A DNA stretch of 17,089 nt from the NCBI GenBank assembly GCA_900764955.1, contig CAAFPY010000022.1:1-17089 (forward strand). The letters run 5' to 3'. The DNA is from an uncultured Collinsella sp. Its GTDB lineage: Bacteria > Actinomycetota > Coriobacteriia > Coriobacteriales > Coriobacteriaceae. A program made the position numbers and the translations under genes. How positions within the stretch are numbered: position 1 is the stretch's first letter; the number at the start of each line of letters is the position of its first letter. Of this stretch, positions 6,332 through 12,946 are shown piece by piece. The notes under the pieces are model-generated. The model was not told the DNA's origin and did not search any database. It saw only the letters and a list, made by a program, of their open reading frames with translations.

Positions 6332-6970
6332 CTACGCTGCCACCATTCGCCTCTGATATGCGCGAACCAGCAGCGAAATGCCAAAGTTGAGCACAAAGTA
6401 CATCGCAAACACCAGGCCGTAGAGCATGAGCACCTGCGATAGGTCGATCGCGTGGGCCATCACGACGTTTGCCGTGTACATGAGCTCGGCCACGTTAATG
6501 CCCGAAAGATACGAGCTGTCCTTGATGACCGTCGTGCACTGGCTAAACAGTGCCGGGATAATCGTCTTAAACGTTTGAGGCAGGATGATGTAGCGCATCG
6601 TGGCAAAGAAGCCAAAGCCCTGGCTCTGTGCCGCCTCAAACTGGCCGCGCGGAATCGAGTTGAGACCGCCGCGCACAATTTCGGCCATAACGGCGCTGGT
6701 AAACAGCGTAAAGGCGATGGTCGAGATCACAATATCCAAACCCTGCACCGTAAAGTAGATAAACAGGATCCACAGCAGGTTCGGCGTGCAGCGGAACAGC
6801 TCGATATAGGCGCTCACCAAAATACGGAACGGGCGGGGCGCATAGCTCTTAACGAGCGCCAGCACCGTGCCAAAAATGAGCGAGAAAAAGATCGACAGCG
6901 CCGAGATCTCGATCGTCTTAACAAAGCCGCCCCAAATGTAGAGCAGGTTGGTCGCGTTGAAGATTTCCAT
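6332..6970 (-). CDS. Polar amino-acid ABC transporter permease (GluD-like)
   Basis: A 212-residue inner-membrane protein with about five hydrophobic segments. The ABC permease EAA loop, EAAQSQGFGFFATMRYIILP (112-131), contacts the ATPase. FRCTPNLLWILF (59-70) is the RxTP motif typical of the HisM/GlnP permease family. It would pair with the permease encoded just upstream to make the channel of an importer for glutamate-like or other polar amino acids. The start is 3 bases after the upstream TAG, with GAGGAGG as ribosome site inside the end of the preceding gene. No truncation is seen. Confidence 0.92.
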   Translation of the reverse strand: MEIFNATNLLYIWGGFVKTIEISALSIFFSLIFGTVLALVKSYAPRPFRILVSAYIELFRCTPNLLWILFIYFTVQGLDIVISTIAFTLFTSAVMAEIVRGGLNSIPRGQFEAAQSQGFGFFATMRYIILPQTFKTIIPALFSQCTTVIKDSSYLSGINVAELMYTANVVMAHAIDLSQVLMLYGLVFAMYFVLNFGISLLVRAYQRRMVAA

Positions 6971-6973
6971 GCG

Positions 6974-7720
6974 CTAGGCCTCCTCTACGTTGTCGAGCCC
7001 CAGCTCGGCCAGGCTCACGCCGCGCGGACGCTCCTTGGAGCGGCGCTCGAGCCACTGCACCAGCATGGCGAGCGGAAAGCAGATGATGAAGTACATAAGG
7101 CAGCAGACGATGTATCCCTGCAGGTAACCGTACAGACTCACAAAGTTGTCGGAACGGTACATAAGGTCGCCGCCGGCCACAAGCGCCAGCACCGACGTGT
7201 TCTTGACCAGGTTGAGCGCCTGGTTACACAGCGGCGGCAGAATGATCTTAAACGTCTGGGGCAGCACGATGTACCAGTATGCCTGCGCACGGGTGAAGCC
7301 CTGGCTCTGGGCCGCCTCCATCTGACCGCGCGGAACCGCTTCGATACCAGTGCGGATGACCTCCGAAATGTAGGCCGCGTGATACAGGCCCACACCCAAG
7401 AAGCCCAGCACGAACGGCGCGATGCGCACCGGCTGGTCGGCACCAGTTATGGCCTGCAAAAACTGCGGACCGGCCATGTACATAAAGAGCACCTGTACGG
7501 GCAGCGGGGTGTTCTGGTAAAACTCCACGTACACGCGGCTTATGGCGCGCAGCACGCGCGAGCGAGTGGTAGAGAACACACCCAGCAGCGTGCCCAGCAC
7601 CAGCGACAGCAACAGACCGGCAACGACCACCTGCAGCGTCACGCCAAAGCCCTCCCAGAAGGGCCCCATGTTTTGAAATGTCGTCGACCAACGGTCGGCG
7701 TCAAATAATCCTTCGAGCAT
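6974..7720 (-). CDS. Polar amino-acid ABC transporter permease (GluC-like)
   Basis: A 248-residue inner-membrane permease with about five membrane segments and an EAA loop (EAAQSQGFTRAQAYWYIVLP, 135-154). FYQNTPLPVQVLFMY (67-81) is its version of the family's N-terminal motif. ATG at 7720 is supported by AGGAAGGAA ending 4 bases upstream; the frame stays open to 7753 but without a site. The gene lies 25 bases after the binding-protein stop and 3 bases before the second permease. The order ATPase, binding protein, permease, permease is that of the corynebacterial gluABCD glutamate importer. Confidence 0.92.
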   Translation of the reverse strand: MLEGLFDADRWSTTFQNMGPFWEGFGVTLQVVVAGLLLSLVLGTLLGVFSTTRSRVLRAISRVYVEFYQNTPLPVQVLFMYMAGPQFLQAITGADQPVRIAPFVLGFLGVGLYHAAYISEVIRTGIEAVPRGQMEAAQSQGFTRAQAYWYIVLPQTFKIILPPLCNQALNLVKNTSVLALVAGGDLMYRSDNFVSLYGYLQGYIVCCLMYFIICFPLAMLVQWLERRSKERPRGVSLAELGLDNVEEA

Positions 7721-7745
7721 TTGATTCCTTCCTTGGACGATGCGC

Positions 7746-8621
7746 CTATACAAGACCCCAGGTCTTGACCTCTTGGTCGAGCCAGCCGTCGGCCAGGCGA
7801 TCGCAAATCACCTGATCGACCACGGCCGAAAGGTCGCAGCCCTTCTTGGTCGCCACGCCGTAGCCCTGCTCGCCAAACTTGACCTCGGGCTGCAGCAGCT
7901 CAACGGTCTCGTTCATGTAACCGGCCAGCGTGGAGCGGTCCATGGCAAAGACGTCGATATTGCCGGCGTCGAGCGAGCTTTTGATGATGGGGTAGCCGCT
8001 AAAGGCCCTAAACTCGGGCTTGCAGCTAAAGCCGTTGTCCTTGATCATCTGCTCAATCAGGCCCTGCGTGGTAGCACCCTGGCTCACGCCAATGACCTTG
8101 CCGTCCAGATCCTCAATCGAGGTAAAGCCCGAACGCTTCTTGACCATGAGTCCTACGTAGTCGGTGCGGTACGGCGTCGAGAAATCCCAGCTCTTCTTGC
8201 GCTCGTCGGTGATGGTGTAGGTTGCCGCGACCACGTCAAGCTGGCCGTTATCGATCAGCGGGCCGCGCGTCTTGGGCGTTACGTCGGTAAACTCGACAAG
8301 CTCCTGGACGCGAGCATCCTTGTAGCTCACGCCAAAGACGGAAGCGGCGATCTGGTAGCACAAATCGACTTCCATGCCCTCAAAGCGGCCCTTGGCGGTG
8401 TCGTAGTAGCCGTAGCCGGGAACGTCCTTCTTAACGCCGGCATTCAGATGGCCACGCGACTTGATGGCCGCAAGCTTGGACCCCTTGTCGGAGCCCTCGC
8501 CGCTGGTGGAGTTGCCGCAACCGGTAAGCGCGGTCCCCGTCAGCGCGAGCATGCCGGCACCCGCCAGCTGCAAAAAATGACGGCGCGACACGGCCGCCCT
8601 CGTCATATCCGTCATGTCCAT
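7746..8621 (-). CDS. Amino-acid ABC transporter substrate-binding lipoprotein
   Basis: A 291-residue solute-binding protein of family 3. The N-terminus has a twin-arginine pattern SRRHFLQLAG (12-21), a hydrophobic stretch and a lipobox ALTGC with C35 as the lipidated residue, so it should be anchored outside the membrane and may travel by Tat. The mature part carries FEGMEVDLCYQIA, QLDVVAATYTITDERKK and SQGATTQG, typical of glutamate/polar amino-acid binders; the exact substrate cannot be read from sequence. Possible starts are GTG 8624, ATG 8621, ATG 8615 and ATG 8606, and no ribosome site separates them clearly. I chose 8621, 8 bases past the ATPase stop codon. It is transcribed with the ATPase upstream and the permeases downstream. 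Confidence 0.92.
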   Translation of the reverse strand: MDMTDMTRAAVSRRHFLQLAGAGMLALTGTALTGCGNSTSGEGSDKGSKLAAIKSRGHLNAGVKKDVPGYGYYDTAKGRFEGMEVDLCYQIAASVFGVSYKDARVQELVEFTDVTPKTRGPLIDNGQLDVVAATYTITDERKKSWDFSTPYRTDYVGLMVKKRSGFTSIEDLDGKVIGVSQGATTQGLIEQMIKDNGFSCKPEFRAFSGYPIIKSSLDAGNIDVFAMDRSTLAGYMNETVELLQPEVKFGEQGYGVATKKGCDLSAVVDQVICDRLADGWLDQEVKTWGLV

Positions 8622-8629
8622 CACCGCGC

Positions 8630-9361
8630 CTAGTGCAGAATCTTGGACAGGAACTCGCGGCAGCGCGGGTTCTCGGGGTTATCGAAGAAGTGCTCGGGCG
8701 TGCCCTCCTCCAGAATGCGGCCGTCCTCCATAAAGATGACGCGGTCGGCCACCTGGCGCGCAAAGCCCATCTCATGCGTCACGCAGATCATGGTGATGTC
8801 CTCCTGCGCGAGCTCAATCATAACGTCCAGAACCTCCTGGACCATCTCGGGGTCGAGCGCCGAAGTCGGCTCGTCAAACAGGATAATGGGCTGCTTGGTG
8901 CACAGGGCACGGGCGATGGCGATGCGCTGCTGCTGGCCACCCGAGAGATTCTGCGGATACTCGCCGGCCTTATGCGCCATGCCAACGCGCTTGAGCGCAG
9001 CGATGGCGATCTCGGTCGCCTCCTCCTTGCTCTTCTTTTGTAGCTTGATGGGCGCGAGCGTCAGGTTGCCCAGCACCGTCATGTTGGGATACAAGTTGAA
9101 CTGCTGAAACACCATGGAACTATACTTGCGAGCCATCTCCAGGTGATTCTTTTTGGTAAGCGGCGTACCGTCGATGATGACCTCGCCCGACGTGGGCTCC
9201 TCCAGATAATCGACGCAACGGATGAGCGTCGACTTACCCGAGCCGGAAGGCCCGATCATTACGAGCTTCTCGCCGCGCTTGACGGTGAGGTTGATATCTT
9301 TGAGCACATGCAGGTCGCCAAAGTACTTGTTGAGATGCTTGATCTCGATCATGTCTGCCAT
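8630..9361 (-). CDS. Polar amino-acid ABC transporter ATP-binding protein (GlnQ/GluA family)
   Basis: A 243-residue cytoplasmic ATPase that powers the importer encoded by the next three genes. It has Walker [10 protein letters not shown] (37-45), Q-loop at FQQ (85-87), ABC signature LSGGQQ (139-144), Walker B with the catalytic Glu and D-loop [10 protein letters not shown] (161-170), and the switch His196 in [25 protein letters not shown] is typical of the GlnQ/HisP group. ATG at 9361 has GGGAAGGG about 8 bases upstream. It is the first gene of the minus-strand operon, behind a TACAAT-type -10 box. Length is normal for the family. Confidence 0.94.
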   Translation of the reverse strand: MADMIEIKHLNKYFGDLHVLKDINLTVKRGEKLVMIGPSGSGKSTLIRCVDYLEEPTSGEVIIDGTPLTKKNHLEMARKYSSMVFQQFNLYPNMTVLGNLTLAPIKLQKKSKEEATEIAIAALKRVGMAHKAGEYPQNLSGGQQQRIAIARALCTKQPIILFDEPTSALDPEMVQEVLDVMIELAQEDITMICVTHEMGFARQVADRVIFMEDGRILEEGTPEHFFDNPENPRCREFLSKILH

Positions 9362-9396
9362 GAATGTCCCTTCCCTGCGTTTACACGAGTTGAACT

Positions 9397-9402
9397 ATTG
9401 TA
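9397..9402 (-). promoter_or_regulatory. Putative -10 box of the amino-acid transporter operon
   Basis: On the minus strand the bases read TACAAT, about 35 bases upstream of the ATPase start codon. No convincing -35 is present at 16-18 bp. It is the best candidate in this gap, since the palindromes begin farther upstream at 9468. Confidence 0.4.
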
Positions 9403-9467
9403 CGGAAAGAACCACGTTTCCGCAGCCCACACTACATTCCCGTAAAGAACCCGCAATCTTCCACCCA

Positions 9468-9534
9468 CTCATTGGGGACAGACTTAAATGAGTGCCTGCT
9501 CATTGGGCACTCATTTAAGTCTGTCCCCAATGAG
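9468..9534. repeat. Perfect 29-bp-arm palindrome containing GGGGACAG
   Basis: Arm 9468-9496 is exactly complementary to 9506-9534, with a 9-base loop. Each arm contains GGGGACAG (or CTGTCCCC) followed by ACTTAAATGAGTGCC. It lies in the gene-free stretch 9362-9711, upstream of the transporter promoter and downstream of yqeY. No U-run follows on either side. It is the cleanest member of the GGGGACAG palindrome set in this window. Confidence 0.75.
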
Positions 9535-9568
9535 CGCTCAACCGCCCTTGTTGAGCATAAGTCAGCGA

Positions 9569-9667
9569 AAACCCGTACACGCGAGCAAGGTGACGTGAAA
9601 TGAAAGGGCGCAGACCTTATGGTCGCGCCCTTGAAATTGAACGTCAGATTGCCGTGTGTACGGGTTT
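9569..9667. repeat. 99-bp concentric imperfect palindrome (structured RNA or small element)
   Basis: Nested arms share one centre: AAACCCGTACAC (9569-9580) with 9656-9667; GCAAGGTGACGT (9585-9596) with 9641-9652 at 10 of 12; AAGGGCGC (9604-9611) with 9625-9632, continued by GACC/GGTC after a one-base bulge. The inner hairpin ends TTGAAATT on the plus side. It could be a small RNA, a bidirectional terminator of yqeY or a small inverted-repeat element. The sequence gives no way to choose among these. Confidence 0.55.
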
Positions 9668-9680
9668 GCAGCGTCGAGCC

Positions 9681-9708
9681 GTTATGCGGTTTGGTAAAAC
9701 CGCATAAC
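9681..9708 (-). terminator. Stem-loop immediately after the yqeY stop
   Basis: A perfect 12-bp stem (9681-9692 with 9697-9708) with a GGTA loop begins 3 bases after the yqeY stop codon on the minus strand. No run of U follows, so it may be a 3'-end stabilising hairpin more than a classic terminator. Confidence 0.45.
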
Positions 9709-9711
9709 AAA

Positions 9712-10155
9712 TTACGCGAGCTTTGCTCCGACGATCTTGGCCGCGGCAGGCTTGTCGAAGTTGCCGCCGGTGGCTTTGCCGAGCGCCCCCATGACCTGGC
9801 CCATCTGCTTCTTGGACGTGGCGCCCAGCTCGGCGATGACCTGCTCGATCAGAGCCTCGAGCTCCTTGCCCGAAACCTGCGCGGGCAGCAGGCTCTCCAG
9901 AATCTTGACCTGCTCGGTCAGGTTGTCGGTACGCTCCTGGTCGGTGCCGGCCTTGATGGACATCTCCAGCGTCTCGCTCGTCTGCTTGATCAGACGCTTG
10001 ATCATGCTGTTGACGTCTTCCTCGGTCACATCGCGGCGCTCGTTGACCTCGATATTCTTCACCTCGGCCTTAACCTGGCGAATGATGGACAGGCGAACCT
10101 TGTCCTTGGCCTTCATGGCCGCGATCATTTCTTTCTGCAGCTCTTCGTTGGTCAT
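9712..10155 (-). CDS. yqeY: GatB/YqeY domain protein
   Basis: A 147-residue cytoplasmic protein of the YqeY family, related to the C-terminal tRNA-contacting domain of GatB. The N-terminus (MTNEELQKEMIAAMKAKDKV) and the central RLSIIRQVKAEVKNIEV region match the family. The end of the protein, MGQVMGALGKATGGNFD, is the small helical tail domain shared with GatB. Its cellular role is not well defined; an effect on tRNA-dependent amidation or RNA handling is only inferred. ATG at 10155 lies 7 bases after AGAGAGGA; the TTG two codons earlier would leave too little room. It follows the foldase gene by 54 bases in the same direction, with an imperfect GC-rich stem (10179-10204) between them. Confidence 0.9.
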   Translation of the reverse strand: MTNEELQKEMIAAMKAKDKVRLSIIRQVKAEVKNIEVNERRDVTEEDVNSMIKRLIKQTSETLEMSIKAGTDQERTDNLTEQVKILESLLPAQVSGKELEALIEQVIAELGATSKKQMGQVMGALGKATGGNFDKPAAAKIVGAKLA

Positions 10156-10209
10156 CTGCAAATCCTCTCTAATAGCGCGGGCGGCACTCGCGCGAGCACC
10201 GCCCCATGA

Positions 10210-11430
10210 TTACTCAGTCGTCGACGAATCGTCGGTCGAACTCTTGGTGACGCCCTTCAGACTGACGTTGTATGGCACGTCTTTGGGCATGGGGTTGACG
10301 GTGATGTCGGCATCCTTCTTGTACTGCTCCAGCCACTCGCTGTACGCGGTGCTTGCCGTCTGCGTCTTCACCACGTTGGAGACGTACTTTTTGATGGCCT
10401 TGGGCACCTGGTTGATGTCGTCAACCTGATTATCGACATGGAAGTAGTCGGTGCACTTGATGATGTGGTAGCCATAGGTCGACTCGATGACTTCGCTCAC
10501 GTCGCCCTTGTTGAGCCCCTCGAGCGCCGTCTGGTAGCTGTCGACAAAGGTGGTGAGCTTATCCCAGCCCACATCGCCCTTCTTCTCCTTGGATCCGGTG
10601 TCCTCGGAGTACTGTTCAACGGCGTCCTCAAAGCTCAGCTCACCGGAGTTGATCTTGTCCAGGCACTCCTGCGCCTTGGCCTTGGCGGCAGCCTTGTCCT
10701 CGTCGGAAGCGTCGGAATCAACCTTGATCAGGATGTTCGACGAGCGACGGGCATCGTTGTAGTTGGACAGGTTCTCGTTGATGTAATCGACAATCTCGCT
10801 GTCCTTGGGCTTGCTGGTGGGCGCCACAGCATCCTTAAGCTTTTGCTGCGCCAGGCTCTCCTTGAGCGAGTCCTTGTAGGTGTCCTCGGTGTAGCCGTAG
10901 GTCTTAAGGGTCTTCTTAAAGGCCTTGGCACCGCCCGCGCTCTTGCACGCGTCCTTCCAAGCCTTCTCGACCTCCTCGTCCGACACCGTCACGCCGTTCT
11001 CCTTCTGTGCCTGTTGAAGCAGAATCTGCTGCGTGTAGGAGTCGATGAGTTGCTTGCGGTACTTCTTGGGCGTGAGGTCGTTGTCGACCAGATACTGTGC
11101 CCAGTCCTTGTCCTTGGTGTAGCCGTAGGACGTGCGCATGCTCATGATCTGCTTGGTCACGGTGTCCTCGGTGAGGTTGGTGCCGTTGATAGTGGCAGCT
11201 ACACCGCCGGTAAGCTTGTAGCCCGAGGTGTCCTCGGCCTGCGACATCAGGCCGGAGCACGCCATGGCCGAGACGGAAAGTAGCATTGCCAGCACGCCGA
11301 TGACCACCAGAACGATCTTGACGGTCTTGGACACGCGGGTCTTGCGCTGCTTCTTGCGAGAGCTGGAGGCGGCGCGAGCCTGCTGCTCGGGCGTCGGCTC
11401 GGGTGCGGGGTTCTTTTTCTTATTTGCCAT
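10210..11430 (-). CDS. Membrane-anchored peptidyl-prolyl isomerase (PpiC/SurA/PrsA type)
   Basis: A 406-residue protein. Residues 1-35 are basic and polar, probably cytoplasmic; 36-59 form one membrane segment (VKIVLVVIGVLAML and on), so the rest lies outside the membrane. Residues about 75-215 form a SurA_N-like helical chaperone region, and 228-328 form the parvulin (PpiC) domain (ARRSSNILIKV, SFEDAVEQYSEDTGS, KGDVGW, STYGYHIIKCTDY). A Cys at 58 (AMAC) is a poor lipobox, so a membrane anchor is more likely than a lipoprotein. The family helps secreted proteins fold. The start at 11430 is supported by GAAAGG 6 bases upstream; the open frame to 11529 runs into the palindrome cluster. The C-terminal tail is rich in Ser, Thr and acidic residues. 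Confidence 0.9.
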   Translation of the reverse strand: MANKKKNPAPEPTPEQQARAASSSRKKQRKTRVSKTVKIVLVVIGVLAMLLSVSAMACSGLMSQAEDTSGYKLTGGVAATINGTNLTEDTVTKQIMSMRTSYGYTKDKDWAQYLVDNDLTPKKYRKQLIDSYTQQILLQQAQKENGVTVSDEEVEKAWKDACKSAGGAKAFKKTLKTYGYTEDTYKDSLKESLAQQKLKDAVAPTSKPKDSEIVDYINENLSNYNDARRSSNILIKVDSDASDEDKAAAKAKAQECLDKINSGELSFEDAVEQYSEDTGSKEKKGDVGWDKLTTFVDSYQTALEGLNKGDVSEVIESTYGYHIIKCTDYFHVDNQVDDINQVPKAIKKYVSNVVKTQTASTAYSEWLEQYKKDADITVNPMPKDVPYNVSLKGVTKSSTDDSSTTE

Positions 11431-11506
11431 AGTTGGCCTTTCGCATAACGAATCGAACAAACGCCATTGTGTCACAACGCAGCCCCCGCGGCACGCTTGG
11501 TGCATT

Positions 11507-11642
11507 GGGGACAGGTTAATCTGCACCATTTTGGTGCAAAGGGGACAGCTCTGGCAGCCGGCAGTTAGGGACGTTCCTTTTCTGCCGACAGTTAGAGACA
11601 GTCCCCAAGTGCCGGCACATAAGGAACGTCCCTAGGTGCCGG
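11507..11642. repeat. Cluster of GGGGACAG and GGGACGTTCC palindromes
   Basis: GGGGACAG occurs at 11507-11514 and 11541-11548 around a small hairpin (11522-11528 with 11532-11538). To the right, CCGGCAGTTAGGGACGTTCC (from 11559) is matched in inverted order by 11621-11642, with two mismatches in 22. Between them lie a further CAGTCCCC and a CCGGCAC/GTGCCGG pair (11612-11618 with 11636-11642). The cluster fills most of the gap between the foldase start and the EIIA stop. It looks like several REP-like units inserted next to or inside each other. Confidence 0.6.
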
Positions 11643-11654
11643 TTTAGCCCCACC

Positions 11655-12119
11655 TTAGAAGTGACGGCGGATGGCGTCGACCATGCCCTGGGGCGTGGTC
11701 TGGCCGAGCACGTCGGCTGCGGCATCGGCGTCCATAAAGATATTCATGAGCGCCTGCAGGGCCTCGACCTGGCCGCCCGGCTCGGCAATGCCCAGGTTGA
11801 TGACGATCTGCGCCGGCACCGGAGCGCCCATGCCAGCCATAGCGTTAAATATCACGGGCGCGGCGGGCTTCACCACCGCGATATAGGGCTTGGCCACAAA
11901 CCCCGGATCGGTATGCGGAATGGCAATGTTTACCGCCGGCATGGCAAGACCCGTGGGATAGGCATCCTCGCGCGTGCGAACGGCGTCGAGCCAACCGTCG
12001 GCAATGTAGCCGCGCGGAGCAAGCTCACTCTCGAGTTGCGCAAACACCTCACCCGGCGTCGCACACTCCCAATCAAAAAACACCAGCTCAGGCGTAAACA
12101 GCGCTTCGTTATCCGCCAT
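11655..12119 (-). CDS. PTS sugar transporter EIIA component (fructose/galactitol type), stand-alone
   Basis: A 154-residue cytoplasmic phosphocarrier. The motif NIAIPHTDP (64-72) places the phosphorylated His at 69, after YPTGLAMP as in GatA/FruA-type EIIA domains. KPAAPVIFNAM and the C-terminal ALQALMNIFMDADAA also fit. No EIIB or EIIC gene lies in the window, so its partners are elsewhere, or it serves as a regulator. The ATG at 12119 has GAGAGAGGTG 5 bases upstream. It sits between a purN terminator and the palindrome cluster and is probably transcribed alone. Confidence 0.88.
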   Translation of the reverse strand: MADNEALFTPELVFFDWECATPGEVFAQLESELAPRGYIADGWLDAVRTREDAYPTGLAMPAVNIAIPHTDPGFVAKPYIAVVKPAAPVIFNAMAGMGAPVPAQIVINLGIAEPGGQVEALQALMNIFMDADAAADVLGQTTPQGMVDAIRRHF

Positions 12120-12169
12120 GCGCTCACCTCTCTCACCTAGTCATTCAGGAACGTCCCCGATGACCACCC

Positions 12170-12212
12170 AAAACAAAAGGTGGCCACGCGCGCCTTGGCG
12201 CCAATGACCACC
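12170..12212 (-). terminator. Rho-independent terminator of the purMN unit
   Basis: On the minus strand an 8-bp outer stem (12205-12212 with 12179-12186, one G-U pair) and an inner GCGC/GCGC stem are followed by TTTTGTTTT (complement of 12170-12178). It lies 33 bases after the purN stop. Next to it, at 12148-12157, an isolated GGAACGTCCC repeats the motif of the 11507-11642 cluster. Confidence 0.75.
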
Positions 12213-12244
12213 CTGACCACTCAACTAAATTGTACTGTGCGCCG

Positions 12245-12946
12245 CTAGCCGCGGGGCGCATCAATTGCGACCTTGCCGCTCTCCAGCACGTGGACGCGGC
12301 CGTCGGCGAGCATCTGCACGACCTCAGGATACAGCACGTGCTCAATCGCGTGGATATGCTCCTCGAGCGTGTCGACGTCCCAGCCTTCCTCGACAGCCAG
12401 CGCACGCTGGGCGATGATGGGGCCGTTGTCGTAAATCTCGTTGGCAAAGTGCACGGTCACGCCGGTCACCTTGACGCCACGCGCAAACGCATCGTCAATC
12501 GCATGGGCACCGGTAAAGCTCGGCAGCAGCGCCGGATGCAGGTTGACCACGCGATTGGGGAACGCCTCCAGCAGCGGCGTGTGCACCATGCGCATATAGC
12601 CGGCCATCACCACGTACTCGCAGCCACGTTCGAGCAGCTCATGCGCGATGATCTCGTCAGCCGCGATGGGGTCGGCATAGACATCCTTGGACAGCGTGAG
12701 CGTCTGGATGCCCGCACGCTCGGCGCGCTGTAGGCCCTTGGCCGAAGGACGGCTCGACACCACGAGCTCAATCGAGGCGTTGAGCTTGCCGGCGGCAATC
12801 AGATCGATCAGCGCCTGCAGGTTGGTACCCGAGCCGCTGATAAGCACGCCAATCTTAAGCGGCTCGGCCGTATCGGTGCCGGTCGGACGGGTGTAGGGCA
12901 CAAAGCCCAGGCCCTCGGCAGCAGCCATCTGCTCGTTAGCGCTCAT
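12245..12946 (-). CDS. purN: Phosphoribosylglycinamide formyltransferase (GART)
   Basis: A 233-residue enzyme that transfers a formyl group from 10-formyl-tetrahydrofolate to GAR, the third step of purine synthesis. The phosphate-binding loop GSGTN is at 38-42; the catalytic triad is N135, H137 (NLHPALLPSF) and D173 (IYDNGPI). Compared with the usual start (a few residues before the first beta strand) there are about 30 extra N-terminal residues. The ATG at 12946 overlaps purM by 11 bases and fits translational coupling; a second ATG at 12928 is possible, and neither has a strong ribosome site. A terminator follows the stop codon. Confidence 0.94.
   Translation of the reverse strand: MSANEQMAAAEGLGFVPYTRPTGTDTAEPLKIGVLISGSGTNLQALIDLIAAGKLNASIELVVSSRPSAKGLQRAERAGIQTLTLSKDVYADPIAADEIIAHELLERGCEYVVMAGYMRMVHTPLLEAFPNRVVNLHPALLPSFTGAHAIDDAFARGVKVTGVTVHFANEIYDNGPIIAQRALAVEEGWDVDTLEEHIHAIEHVLYPEVVQMLADGRVHVLESGKVAIDAPRG

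Noticed and set aside
6452..7708. Plus-strand frame of 418 residues over the two permeases
   Set aside because: His/Arg/Gln-rich shadow of two genes with intact EAA loops.
10179..10204. GC-rich imperfect stem between the foldase gene and yqeY as a terminator
   Set aside because: Two internal mismatches, a very tight loop and no U-run on the minus strand.
11467..11477. TTGTGTCACAA palindrome upstream of the foldase gene as an operator
   Set aside because: Only 11 bp, single copy, and no -10/-35 pair that I could place next to it.
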